Assembly (NCBI RefSeq): GCF_028640845.1
Contig: NC_080544.1
Span: 58,480,711 to 58,544,710, forward strand
Reading direction: 5' to 3'
DNA: 64,000 nt
Source of the DNA: Ahaetulla prasina
Lineage: Eukaryota > Chordata > Lepidosauria > Squamata > Colubridae
The position numbers were made by a program, and so were the translations under genes. Below are positions 24,131 to 36,420 of the stretch, piece after piece. The notes under the pieces were generated by a model that ran no database searches, was not told where the DNA came from, and was given only the letters and a program-made list of their open reading frames with translations. How positions within the stretch are numbered: the first letter of the stretch is position 1; each line of letters opens with the position of its first letter.

Positions 24131-26063
24131 ATAAATACTTGAGTATTTATTTACTTACATGAGTCTAATCTCTGCATACAAGAGTTAGAATATAGAAAGT
24201 GATTCCATGATTGCTGGATGTGTCAGGATAGTATATTTTGCTTATCTGTCAAAACAAGAGCTCTATAAAGGGGGGGAAATGAAATGAGAAACGAAAGAAA
24301 ATGTATATAAAATGTTGCGCTTAACTGGCACAGAAAAATATGGAGTAAAAAGTAACTTTTTGTGGGGTTTTTGTTATAATGCTTTGCATGTTCTATATCT
24401 ATATGTGGCCCCCAAAATTACAGGGTGCCCATGATAATTCCCTTGATGCCATCAAGACTTCCTACTTTTTTTTTACAATTTAAACTCTAAAACACAATAA
24501 AAAATTCACTTACTATAAAAACCCCAGAATAACTTTATTTCTAAAGATATCTCTAAACAATCACAAGCATGTTGCATAAGGTTGACTATGGCAGCTATGC
24601 TTTGTATCTGATTCAATCTCCCGTCAATGCTCTTGTGATGGACAAGCTCTTCCCAACCCACATTTTGGAAAGTACATGCTCAAACATGCTGTTAAAACCA
24701 AGTGCCCACCAAGCCCCAATAGGTTAGGGATTCTTTCTCCAATATCATATTTTCCTTGTAGTTCTCTGCATTCTAGACACACTAATTGGTATCACATACA
24801 TTAAGCTATTTTAACAATGCAGCTTGTAAACATTTGATCTGTTCATTCATCATGCTAAGCCCCAAGTCATGGTTTACAAACCAGACACTCAAATTCATAC
24901 AATATTCTAAGGCCAAAACCACATATAGCTTGTGAACCCAGCCAGTGAGTTAGATGTATTTATCCCCAGAATCCCACCAATATAACACTACCTAACTAGT
25001 TACTGTACAATCTAATAAATAAATGACCTGATTCCTGTTGGCCAATATATATTATCCACCACTATTTCTCCCACTACAGACTGCTAAAACAAAAGCCAAC
25101 AAAGAATTTCATTCAGCTGTGTTTTGAGCCCAATTAATTAATGCTGAAAGTTGTGTGAAAATTAAAAGGTACAAAGAATATCATCAAGAAAACTCTGTGT
25201 ATATACACACAGCCATAAACACAGAGTAAGAAATAGATTTTCACATTATTTAACAGAAGGTAGCCCAAAAGTAATTTATAAAGAAGAAAGAGAGAAAAAT
25301 CTCAGGAGCAGATATTAAAAGACAGAGTATTAATGCAAATAAATTGTCCAATGAACTTTAATTAACTTTTTCATCAGTGGTAAGGAACTGAGTTCGTCTG
25401 CATTAAAATGGCACTTGCAAAATGGTTGTCAAACAGCATGTGCTTCCAATGCTAATTACCTCTATCAGTTTGCTATACTGTCCCCCTAGGTCAGAGTTCA
25501 CAGATTTCTCACAGTTCCAGCTAAATAACTTCTCATCAGTTAACATCAGATGCAAAACTGCTCAGATTTTGGATGGAAATGTATGTGTAATACATGCACT
25601 TTATACAATTACATTGTTTTAGTTATCTTCTAAATATAGCACATAAACTCAACCCATAAATGTACATGTTTTTCAATTTCATACAATTCAAACATTTCTT
25701 ATATAAAAAATGCTTGCAAAACCTAGCAACCACAGAAATATCTCCATGCAAAATTGTAATATTTTGTGCTAAATGCACACAAGCACACTAGAAAGCCATA
25801 ACTATTTGACATATATATGTGAGCCATAACTATATGACAAGAAAAAAAGTATGATCCCCTTCAAATGTTTTAAACAACAAAGCCAGTATAATCAGCTGAG
25901 TTCCAAAATATGTGGAGGTTACCAGGTTGTTTCCTTTCCCATTCAAAGATGGGAGGGTTAGATACCATGGTGTTATATGTAAGAAATATCTCACAGGATT
26001 AGCAACCTAAAGGTCTCCAGATGTTTTTGATTTCAATTCCCTTTGCATGTACTTCATATAGAC
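24131..26063. other. Unannotated AT-rich DNA
   Basis: I find no gene or classifiable repeat here. Confidence 0.45.
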
Positions 26064-26197
26064 CAGGCCTGTCAAACTGGTGGCCTGTGGGCCGGATACA
26101 TCATGAGCAGGCCACACCCAACCCAGCTCTGCAAAGACAAAAAATGTCATGATACCTCACGATACCTCACGTGACGTGATCGAGTTTGACACCCGTG
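26064..26197. mobile_element. hAT-type MITE, degraded
   Basis: The ends are inverted repeats: CAGGCCTGTCAAACTGG on the left and AGTTTGACACCCGTG on the right. The same ends occur on the elements at 40178-40528 and 47099-47283. A short direct repeat GATACCTCAC occurs twice at about 26151-26170. I could not find a matching 8 bp duplication, so it is old or has drifted at the edges. Confidence 0.75.
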
Positions 26198-26370
26198 ACC
26201 TATTGAATAATTTGTTACCACCATAGTTCAATGGACAACATAATAATTCAGTGAAACAGATCACAGGCCTATTCCTTTGTCTCTATATATAAAAAGATTG
26301 AGATTTGGTTGAGAACAACAAGCTAGATAAAATTAAAAAATAAGTGTACAATGCCCTTCGTTCCAATTTA

Positions 26371-26750
26371 CCGTATATACTCGAGTATAAGCCGAGTTTT
26401 TCAGCACATTTTTTGTGCTGAAAAACGTCCCCTCGGCTTATACTCGGTCTATCTGACTTATACTGAAGTTTTTTTTTTTAAGCCCCTCGGCTTATACTCG
26501 AGTATATACGGCTTATACTCGAGTTTTTTTTCTTTTTCACATTTTACCGGACGGAAGCCCTGCGGTGCAGTGAGAGGCGGGCGTGGAGCCGCCAGCCTTC
26601 TCAGCTGAGGGAGGGAGGGTTTCCCCAACCGGTAGGTGCCTCATTTCCCACCCTCGGCTTATACTCGAGTCCCCAGTTTACCCCAGTTTTTGGGGTAAAA
26701 TTGGGGACCTCGGCTTATACTCGGATCGGCTTATATTCGAGTATATACGG
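26371..26750. mobile_element. Composite MITE with repeated terminal inverted repeats
   Basis: The left end CCGTATATACTCGAGTATAA and the right end (reverse complement CCGTATATACTCGAATATAA) are inverted repeats flanked by TA, within TTTA/TAAA. An internal right-end copy with CTCGGCTTATACTCGAGTAT lies at 26486-26511. Further CTCGGCTTATACTCG copies occur near 26432, 26651 and 26709. The TA target suggests a Tc1/mariner-type MITE, but I cannot name the family. The structure looks like two or more elements or partial copies joined end to end. Confidence 0.78.
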
Positions 26751-26752
26751 TA

Positions 26753-29700
26753 AATACTTTTATTTGATTCTGAACCACTACACTACAGAGAGTTGCATAA
26801 ACACATCATTTTTGAAGACATACTTTAAATAGAGATCGAAAACTAATGCACATGATGTCTACAGAAATGACCACTGAACAAAAATAGTTGGTTCTCTTCT
26901 AAAATAGACAACATAATTACAAAAATTTAAACTGTGAGATCATTAAAATATTTCACATTAGGTACAAGTAGTACCTGGAGCCAGTAATGCTATGGTAACA
27001 AGATGAGCAATGTATTAATCATACCTTGAAAGGTCAAGACGTAGAGCTTCCAGAAAACAGTAATTGGTAGAAGTAAGAGGAGGGAAAAGCAGCTGTGTGT
27101 AATATTCTGACCAGATGGCAGCACTCAGAAGAATGCAAGCATTTTCTATACTAAATCAAAGACCTATCTAGTTCAGCATCCAGTTTTCCCCAGTGATCAA
27201 CCTAGAAAGTAGGGCATAAGAACAACAGCAACACCTTCTAGCTTTTCAATCTAGAAAATGGAATCCAGAGGGCTTTTGACTTGGGAATATATAGCTGTCA
27301 TGTCTAGCAATCATTGATAGATTTGTGTAAAAGGTCTGAAAAAACAGAAGTACCAAAATATTTTTTCAAGTTAAATAGGTACAGCTGTCTTCCTAGACAA
27401 GATCTTTGAAGACTGGACTCAGATCTTTGGGATCTAAGCTTTAAGAAGAAAAATATGAAGATGGTATTATTTCAGATATATGCACAACCAGGATTTCAAC
27501 AAGACTGACAGATTAATTTAGTGTTAAAGGAGTCCTATTAGTGCAAAAAAGCTATCAAATAATAATATCCATTCTCTCTCTCCATACACATATAATATTC
27601 CAAATATAATATTCCAATAGTATAACAAAAGCTGAGAATAATACCAAAAATTATTCTATCTTCTCGGTTTTAATTTCTAGCACTCTTCATAGACAATGGC
27701 ATATGACTGTAGAAGTTGTGGTCCATTAGATTGCTTATCCCTCTGATAAATGGGCAGCAGTTCAAAAAAATATGGAGCAACATGTTGACTTTCCAATGTG
27801 AGAAGTGACTGATCAAGATTCATCTCTTTATTCTGTTTTTACTTTAATGAGGCTTTTTATTATATTAGATATCTTAACTGACTCACCATTAAGCATACTT
27901 AACATACTGCAACATTAGGCATACTTCTCTGATTCAGATAAGGCTTATCTGATTTTGTAACTGCTCACAGATAAGTAAATTTTTACTCTCTGTTCCTTCT
28001 TCATTTCATTTCCCTCTTTTTTTATTCTCCCACACCAGAAAAGATAGCCAACTATATGCTTGTTTCTCAGAATAATACTCCTTGTTTCTAATGAATGCCA
28101 TGGTTCACTAGACCTATGCCATAATAAATGTCAGTTTTTAGAGTGCCAATTACTTATTTTTAATTGTACATTAAACTTCATTAAACATCTTTATAAATAT
28201 ACAGAGTTGTATAAAATCCAACTTTATTGTTCTACTTATTCAAATAATGTCTGAACATTAGGGCATAATCCCTGGCAACTTCAGGGATATATGGAATATT
28301 AGGGATATTTTGACTCATATACAATCTCTACTGATCAAAGACAAGAGTTCCTTTGATACTGATAAGGCACAATAGGTTTTTCCCAGGATATTGCCATATC
28401 AGCTGACTGCATATTATATTATAGGTAAGATGTGCATCTAAAAATACTTTGACAGACAGCTGCAGAAATGTAACTTATGAAGCAGTCCTCAAGAAACAAA
28501 ACAATTACGAAATTTGAAACTGAAGAATCAATTGTTCACTCTAGTCTAGTATCAACCCCTATTGCAAAATATTTTCAGTGAAAAGACAGATTTATGACAA
28601 ATTTCAGAATTTCTTTTGCCAAAACTGTAAACTGTTCTCTGTGTAACATACTTTCTTTTTTAAGTTTAAACATTGATATTATTTAGCAATATTAATGTTG
28701 TTTTCCCAACATTTCAAAGAACCACATTACTAATGCAAATGAGTCAGTACATACAACTTTCTTAGATGCTTTGATTTTGACAGTGATAAAAATGTTCCTG
28801 AAATGAAATAGTGGAATGATGAGTCTCTATATTACTTTGCTTAAATATACATTTTTAAAAAGTAGTTTCAGTTTAGGACTGTTTCTTCACTCCCAATTAT
28901 CAATGCTCTGTAGGTGAGGACAATTGCAGTTATTTTTCTGAGTTTGCCAGACCATACCTTGGTTACTAGCCTAGTTACTGACTTCTTCAATGCATGGTAT
29001 GTAAAGCTACCCTTGAAAGGTGCATAGAAATTGAAGAGATGCAAAAGAAGCAGCCAGTTTGCTAAATGATAGGGTAATATATTTCCTGAATTGAAATATT
29101 AGCACTAGCTGCCAATTGGCTACAATTTAACGTTGGTTTTAACGCACTTGACAGTTTAGGAATTGTCCACCCAAGCAATCTCCAGTGATAAACTTGCCCA
29201 GTTACCCTTCTGAAGATGGCCCTGTGCCCAAAGGTTGGCTATTTAGTATGTGTGAAAAAGAATTTTCTTTTGCGTGACTACAGAATGTTCTCCCCACATA
29301 GTACTTAGGAAAACGGCAAAAATGCATCTTTCTCTAAACTTTCAACCATTTATTGAATTTACCTACATTTATTTTACCTTTTTCCAGTTATATTGATTTT
29401 ATTGTATGCTGTTTATTGTTGTAAGCTGTATTGAGTGCTTATATAAGCTAACTTTGTTTTCTTTTTTTTTTTTAAAAATCGCAGAGTTCAGAGGAGTTCA
29501 AAACAAAATATTAAGCCTACCAAAGTTTTAGACTGCCTATTTTATGTATGGCTTTCTTTTTGAAATACTGAAAAGGGTACACCTATTTTTCAATGGTTGT
29601 CATCATATTTCAGTAACATGATTTTGGAACAATCCAGGGGACATTTAAAAAGGGATTAAAAGACTGTTGATAAAAGAACAGTGTGAAGCAAAAGGGAAAT

Positions 29701-31509
29701 CCATGAAAAATGAAACAGTAGAGAAAAGAGCAGCATATTCAGAATTATTAAATGCCTGCCCTTATTAAAAGATTTGTAAACTATAAAAAAAAATTCTGGT
29801 AAGCAGAACAGTAGAATATGCAACATTGATTTTAATTTCAGTGGAAATAGGGCTGAATTGTGTTAAACCAGAATGGGGATAGAGTTAGTAAGTACCGTAG
29901 CTATACTCACAGTCAATTATATTCATGACCATTGCTGACGATGAAAAACAATCATTCACTAACCTCCTACCTACATTTATTATAATGAATCACTTTGGGG
30001 CAACACTAAATTAGCCATTCAAGAATAGTAGCAATTAATTAAAGTATATCAGTCTTCTGAACGTTTTCTTCAGAATAAAAAAAGAAAAGAGTACATTTTG
30101 GCTACGTTTTAAAACCAGCCTTCTCCCAACATAAGAAGACTATAATAATATAAAACAAGAAAGACCATAATTTGGCCACAGAGAGCAAAAAAGAAGGAGG
30201 TACAAAGAAAAAAATTTTTCCAAAGTTTTCTCCTGTTTCCTATAGATAGAGAATGCGTTAGAATGTAAAGTCAGTGTTTTTTGTTATCGTGCAAGATTCC
30301 AAATCATAATTTCTCCCTAGAACTCAAGTAAACAAATAGCTCTTTGTTAATTTGTTCTCAAAAACTGAACTCCTTGATATACTGATCTCATAAAAATGAC
30401 CTCTTAACTGTACCTTGTAAGTATGTTTATTACATAAAGAGATGCTTTATATACATTAAAGCATTAATTCTTATACTTAATAAGAGTTGACAGGAAAGAT
30501 ATAGATAAAAGATATAATTGAAAAGAATCAAGTAACACAAAATTTGCTTGAGAATGAATTCTTGTTGAAAAGAAAGCTGTATTAACCTTGAACCCAGGAA
30601 AAATTAGAAATGGGACTTGAATATGATTTTGTCTTTTGCCAGAAATTTGCATCTTTTAAAAACAGACCATGTCAACCTTTTGAATACAAAGTGATAAAAT
30701 GCCCTAAGACTAAGCAAATAAGGGCAGTTCGTTAGAAATAAAAACAAGGTGCACCAAGGAAAACAATGAAATTAAGATGAAATATAAAAAAGACCAAATT
30801 AATGATGACAATACCGCAACCAGTATAGAATTGACAATTAAGATATTGACATGAAATTAGCTTTTGCCTTTTGGGATTAATTATTAACAGCAAGGGAAAC
30901 GGCTGTCGAGTTAGCACTTGGTAGAGTTGCAATGAAGTAAAAGACATTCAAATGCCTGGTGTGTCCCTAGCTACAAAGATTGTGCAGCAATGATTTTCCC
31001 TGTGAAACTCTATAGAAGTGAATATTGGATTTTTAAGAAGCTGGGTAGAAAGAGTATTGACATTTTTTTAACTTTGGTGTTGGAGGAGACTCCTGAGAAT
31101 ATCATGAATAGCCAGGAAAGCAAACAAATGGACAAATCATTCAAAGTACAAACTATTGTATTTTGGACATTTTGTGCAAAGTTCTGGAGAAGTCTTCAAT
31201 ACTGGGAAAAGTGGGAGGAAAGACATGGATAATCAGCAGCAGAGTGGATGGACTCAATTACAGATGGGCTGTAATGTATGTTAGACATTGTTTCAGCTGC
31301 CCAGTAAATCACTCTTCTTCAAGTTAAAACCACAATCTTTTTAAATAATGGAAAATGAATGAAAGCAGTGGAATAGATGGAACATAATAGGATATACATA
31401 TAGAAAATGCACAATATCCCCCAGTAAGGTATAACAATTGCAAAATTGCTTGCATTTTGTAAAAGAAGAAGCTATCTATCTGGATGCTCCTTAAAGCTGC
31501 TATCTATAT
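26753..31509. other. Long unannotated AT-rich stretch
   Basis: No exon, RNA gene or recognised mobile element is visible over about 4.7 kb. A weak LINE 3'-tail-like word, GTAAGCTGTATTGAG, occurs near 29425 but is too little for a call. Confidence 0.45.
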
Positions 31510-32213
31510 AACATAACAGAACATAATAACAGAGTTGGAAGGGGCCTTGGAGGTCATCTAGTCCAACCCCCTGCCCAGGCAGGAAACCCTACACCATTTC
31601 AGATAAATGGTTATCCAACATTTTCTTAGAAATTTCCAGTTTTGGAGCATTCACAACTTCTGTAGGCAAGTTGTTCCACTTATTAATTGTTCTGTCAGGA
31701 AATTTCTCCTTAGTTCTAAGTTGCTTCTCTCCTTGATTAGTTTCCACCCATTGCTTCTTGTTCTACCCTCAGGTGCTTTGGAGAATAGTTTGACTCCCTC
31801 TTCTTTGTGACAACCCCTGAGATATTGGAACACTGCTATCATGTCTCCCCTAGTCCTTCTTTTCATTAAACTAGACATACCCAGTTCCTGCAACCGTTCT
31901 TCATATGTTTTAGCCTCCAGTCCCCTAATCATCTTTATTGCTCTTCTCTGCACTCTTTCTAGAGTCTCAACATCTTTTTTACATCGTGGCGACCAAAACT
32001 GAATGCAATATTCCAAGTGTGGCCTTAACAAAGCATTATAAACACTTCACGTGATCTTGATTCTATCCCTCTGTTTATGCAGCCCAGAACTGTGTTGGCT
32101 TTTTTGGCACCCTGCTGGCTCATATCTAAATGGTTGTCCACTAGAACTCCAAGATCCCTCTCATAGTTATTACTATTGAGCAAGGTACCAGATATCACAT
32201 CAACCATAAGCTA
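31510..32213 (-). mobile_element. CR1 LINE 3' end, 5' truncated
   Basis: On the minus strand this is the 3' part of a CR1-clade LINE. Its coding part ends near 31651, followed by a 3' tail with GATGACCTCCAAGGCCCCTT and CCAACTCTGTTATTATG at about 31517-31560. The tail is shared with the CR1 at 40655 and the SINE at 14436. The insertion is 5' truncated near 32213. It lies in the NEURL1 sense orientation. Confidence 0.88.
31651..32207 (-). pseudogene. CR1 reverse transcriptase C-terminal domain, frameshifted
   Basis: The main frame, 31651-32031, encodes RPHLEYCIQFWSPRCKKD, LERVQRRAIKMIRGL, YEERLQELGMSSLMKRR and GDMIAVFQYLRG, diagnostic of the CR1 RT C-terminal part. An upstream piece at 32025-32207 ([34 protein letters not shown]) continues it in another frame. 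The catalytic YADD and endonuclease are absent through 5' truncation. The function in an intact element is target-primed reverse transcription. Confidence 0.88.
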
Positions 32214-32215
32214 TA

Positions 32216-32536
32216 TCAGACAAAAAGAGGGCTGCTTCTGAGCCTAATTATAGCTTTTCTATGAACAGAAGAAAACCTTTAATATATCCATCTGTCCACA
32301 TTACATACGTACAAAGTTTAACAGTAGGTACCAATATATAGATACACAAAAAGATGGAATTGGTTTTGTTGAATTCTTTCTTGAAATGGGATTATCATTT
32401 TGAAAGGATCGGATATTCCAGGACAAACAAATTAACTAGTTTTGCATGTTTTGCTTCAAAAATGTGTGTTTATCATTTCAGAGGAGGAAATTAAAAAAAA
32501 CTATAAAACTGTTCTAGAAAGTAAAATATTTACCCC
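32216..32536. other. Short unannotated gap between two LINEs
   Basis: About 320 bp of AT-rich sequence with no recognised feature separates the CR1 from the LINE starting at 32537. Confidence 0.5.
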
Positions 32537-32590
32537 AGCTTAGTCGAAAACTACAGACCGATCTCCCTTTGCTGCGTCACCTGCAAAGTC

Positions 32591-33824
32591 ATGGAATCTA
32601 TCATCAATCAATCCATTACCTCACACTTAGAAACTAACAACCTACTCTCCAACAAACAATTTGGTTTCAGGAAAAAGTTATCATGTAACTTACAACTTCT
32701 CCACTGCAAAAACATATGGACTTCAAATCTAGATCAAGGCAAATCAATAGATGCAATCTACATAGACTTCTGCAAAGCTTTTGACTCAGTAGTACACGAT
32801 AAACTTCTCCTTAAACTAACATCCTATGGCATCTCAGGACCCCTCCACAAATGGATATCTGCTTTTCTGTCTAACAGACAACAAGTGGTCAAAATTGGCA
32901 ATGCTTTATCAAATCCTGTTCCTGTCAAGAGTGGCGTTCCTCAAGGCAGCGTCCTTGGACCAACACTCTTTATTCTATACATTAATGATCTTTGTGACCA
33001 TATCTCAAGTAATTGTGTTCTCTTTGCTGACGATGTCAAACTATTTAACACCACAGACAACACTTCTATCATTCAAAACGACCTTGACCATCTAACCGCT
33101 TGGTCTAAAATTGGCAGCTCAAATTTCAACCAGCAAATGCTCAGTCTTACATATAGGAAAAAGAACTCTAAAACTAAGTACATACTAGATGGACATTACC
33201 TTACAGACGACCCCATCCCGTTAAAGACCTTGGAGTTTTCATGTCAAATGATCTAAGTGCCAAAGCCCACTGCAACTACATAGCAAAAAAGCTCTAAGAG
33301 TTGTAAACCTAAGCTTCTTTTCCAAAAACACCACACTACTAACCAGAGCATATAAAACATTTGCTAGACCAATTCTAGAATACAGCTCACCTGTTTGGAA
33401 CCCTCACCACATCTCTGACATCAATACAATTGAACGTGTCCAGAAATATTTTACAAGAAGAGTTCTCCATTCCTCTGAAAACAACAAAATACCTTATCCC
33501 ACCAGACTTGAAATCCTAGGCTTAGAAAACTTGGAACTCCGTCGCCTTCGACAAGACCTAAGTTTAACTCACAGAATCATCTATTGTAATGTCCTTCCTG
33601 TCAAAGACTACTTCAGCTTTAATTGCAATAATACAAGGGCAACCAATAGATTTAAACTTAATGTAAACCGCTTTAATCTAGATTGCAGAAAATACGACTT
33701 CTGCAACAGAATCATCAGTGCTTGGAATACTTTACCTGACTCTGTGGTCTCTTCCCATAATCCTAACAGCTTTAACCAAAAACTTTCTACTATTGACCTC
33801 ACCCCATTCCTAAGAGGACCATAA
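32591..33824 (+). pseudogene. LINE reverse transcriptase, frameshifted
   Basis: The first frame (32591-33256) has FGFRKKLSC, IYIDFCKAFD with the first catalytic Asp at about residue 59, SGVPQGSVLGPTLFILYIND, and FADD at about residues 145-148. Near 33240-33300 the frame is lost. A readable but shifted segment (ARPILEYSSPVWNP, IERVQKYFTRR) follows, and the C-terminal frame 33531-33824 ends NSFNQKLSTIDLTPFLRGP. The same C-terminus is seen at 49894-50135. The RT core motifs look intact, but the protein as a whole is broken. Confidence 0.85.
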
Positions 33825-33837
33825 GGGGCGTGCATAA

Positions 33838-33853
33838 GCGCACAAACGTGCCT
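33838..33853 (+). other. LINE 3' UTR hairpin GCAC-AAAC-GTGC
   Basis: The first copy of a short potential stem-loop: stem arms at 33840-33843 and 33848-33851. It lies about 15 bases after the stop codon. Other copies are at 50151-50162, 54946-54957 and 60590-60601. Confidence 0.6.
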
Positions 33854-33975
33854 ACCGTTCCTGTCCTATTGTTTTTCTTTTCTTCTTCCTATATATGTTT
33901 ATATGTGTATATACTATATAATCTTTTTGTATGATGTTGTGACAAAATAAATAAATAAAATAAATAAATAAAATT

Positions 33976-35872
33976 TTTGGTACTTTGGATTTTAGCCATG
34001 AGCTTTTTTTTTTTTTATTCCCTGGATTATCTTGCTATCATAGGCTCCAGCGACCGCTGCATTCCCCTCTATAGAATCAGCTCTCCATTCTTCTGAGTGT
34101 ATGCTGTAAGAGCATATTGTAGGAGCAGCAGATTTAACAATATTTTAAAAACAGTCTTGAAATGATGGAGCACTGCAGTGGGAGGGAATGCCAAAGCCAT
34201 GTATCATTGTTGGATTAGGGTAATATTCAAATCTCCACTGAGCCATGAAACTCAAGTAACCTCAAGCCAGTCACTATTGTTTAGCTTAACTTACTTCATA
34301 TGCTTGTCAGGAGGACAAAATTGCAACATATTAAGTTCAGCTCTTTCAATATGTGCACCCCGAAGGCATTTTCAGTTAAACACATGCTTTACACATGACC
34401 AAATAGGCCTAAGTTTAAAGAAAGGGATTTTCCTCTGCCACATTTAGATCAGGACTTACAACTCAGTTTCACAATAAAAGAAGAAACTAAGGCAAACACC
34501 ACAAATTAAAGCTAATAGCATTGTCTTATTCTTGCCCCCTTTAACAAATATATTTATCTAACTGCAACATTTGGTATTTTCATCAAATTATCTGCCTGGT
34601 CCAAGGTACGCTGTTGATACTGCAAACAAAACCATTGTAAGAACTAAAGTGAGTAGAGAAACCTCATTTGGTGATCTACCTTAGAATCATATTGGAAAAT
34701 AATATGGAAAGACAAGACAATAAAATGAAAGCTTAACACCCATTCCCTTTCAGCCCAGCGCACTCATTTCCGAAAGCAGTTTTTCTTGATTAGTTCTGTT
34801 CAATTGGTTTGTTCAGTTTCTAAATTAACAAATTTTGTATGCAAGGGACTAATTATTAAGAAGTGTCTCCCCTCACTTTCCACTCTGAGTCTTAAAGATG
34901 TTTATTAGGTTTGTGCACTGCTTCAGATCCAAAGGCAAAATAATGTTTTGGGGAAAACATCTACAATTCTTCAGCCATGCTATGTCATCTCAGAAAAAAA
35001 ACATTTGGAACATAAACAATTGAATGTGGGTCTAAAGAATTAGTTTTAATTAAAGTGGATCAACTCAAACCTTTATTTTAAAGTTATGATCTTGGAGTTA
35101 TTTTGTTACAATTACATTGTGCTTACTTACTACCAACACATATTATGTGTGAAGTTAATAGCTGCTGCACATTCAGAAGACTGTTTTGTCTGATGCTCTA
35201 TTTAATGTTTCTTTTCTACCATTTTTTTAAAAAATAGACCTGAAATAGTCCAAACATTTTTAATATACCTGAGGTATATTGGTAATCATAATTTCCAAAT
35301 CTGAATATGCTGCTCATCCAAATGTTCCAGACCAAACTCTTATTCAAGGAATGATGTTAATTTCTTGAACGAGGGTTATGCCTGGTTATAGGAAGTGGTG
35401 TTGGCAATAGCTCTATTATTTCACTGCACAAGCCAGTGTGATAATTTTTGCCTTTTGTTAACTATTATTAGCATGAGACTAAGCCTTAGTTTAGTTTGAT
35501 ATTGCATAACTGTAATGCAATGCCTAATTAGATATAGTTGGATACTCTGTTTTCACTGGAGCAATTATCACTGGCACCAATGATAAATTAATTTTAAGGT
35601 GGCATACACTGTTGTGATATCTGCCATTGCCAATTATTTTTACAATATAGTTGAACTACTGATTTTAGTTTAAAGATAAGGAACAAAACAGTGACTAAAA
35701 AGAAAACACTAATAGGGATAAAAAGCTGCTTAAAATATTAAAATATTTTACTTAATACTGGTAGTTAGAAAAAAATCTCTAATTTTTTTATGAAATATAT
35801 ATCAATTCCAATTTTGAAAAGAAACAACAAAAAGGTTAATATTATATATGACAATCCAAAATAAGCTCTATT
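33976..35872. other. Unannotated AT-rich DNA
   Basis: Nothing recognisable apart from a T run at about 34004-34016. Confidence 0.45.
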
Positions 35873-36160
35873 TGTTAGATCCGAGACTAGCCGAGTAAGG
35901 ACAAAGGCGAGGCTGCTACAACTCTGCTTTATTGGTATTCAGCTTAACTCAACTTACAACTCCAACCGTTCAAACTAGTCAACAACAACTTCTGAGGCGA
36001 ACGCTAGCCTTGACAGCTACACCAGCAGGAGCTGTCAAGAGGGGAACCAATGACAGCTCTTCCTGGTTCCCGCTTTTCTTGTTGCCTGCGCTTTATCCAA
36101 TCAGCGCGCGGCTAACCAGCTTTGCTGAGGCAGACAGGACGTAGCCGCGAGGACTTAACA
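35873..36160 (-). repeat. Ty3-B 3' LTR (288 bp)
   Basis: On the plus strand it starts TGTTAGATCC and ends GGACTTAACA. It contains AATAAA on the minus strand near 35925-35932 and a CCAATCAGC box near 36097. A 10 bp perfect inverted repeat, CTTGACAGCT (36009-36018) and AGCTGTCAAG (36030-36039), could form a hairpin. There is no second copy in the window for comparison, so the left edge rests on the TG...CA rule and the adjacent polypurine tract. Confidence 0.8.
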
Positions 36161-36175
36161 CCCCTCAACCCCCGG
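36161..36175 (-). promoter_or_regulatory. Ty3-B polypurine tract
   Basis: Directly inside the LTR the minus strand reads CCGGGGGTTGAGGGG, in the position expected for the plus-strand primer, though two T residues interrupt it. Confidence 0.65.
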
Positions 36176-36420
36176 ATCGCGCATGCGTAGTCGGCCAAAT
36201 ACGCCGGTCGGCGTCGACTCCGCCCCGAGCGTCTCAGTTCAGGAAGTGGCGCGGTCGAAGGAGGAGCTGGAGGCCGCCCTGAAGGACTATCGGTGATGGC
36301 CTAGGCGAGGAGGAGCCGGACCTTCGGAGATCGGACCCAATGGATAATCAGGTACGTCATCCGCCGAGAACGCCCGGGCTGGCGGTGGTAGTAGATTGGT
36401 TGGGACAGTGTTGAGTGGCC

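Larger units (their letters stand above)
32537..33975 (+). mobile_element. Non-LTR retrotransposon (CR1-related group, clade unsure), 5' truncated
   Basis: The copy begins inside the RT (ENYRPISLCCVTCKVM) and runs through the RT, the C-terminal domain and a 3' UTR. It ends TGTGACAAAATAAATAAATA plus simple repeat. The 3' UTR reappears at 50136, 54929 and 60579. RT motifs place it in the jockey/CR1 superfamily, but it differs from the CR1, L2 and Rex1 copies here, so I leave the clade open. Confidence 0.85.

Noticed and set aside
29378..29460. A possible old LINE 3' tail
   Set aside because: A few words resemble LINE tails, but AT-rich composition makes this likely by chance.
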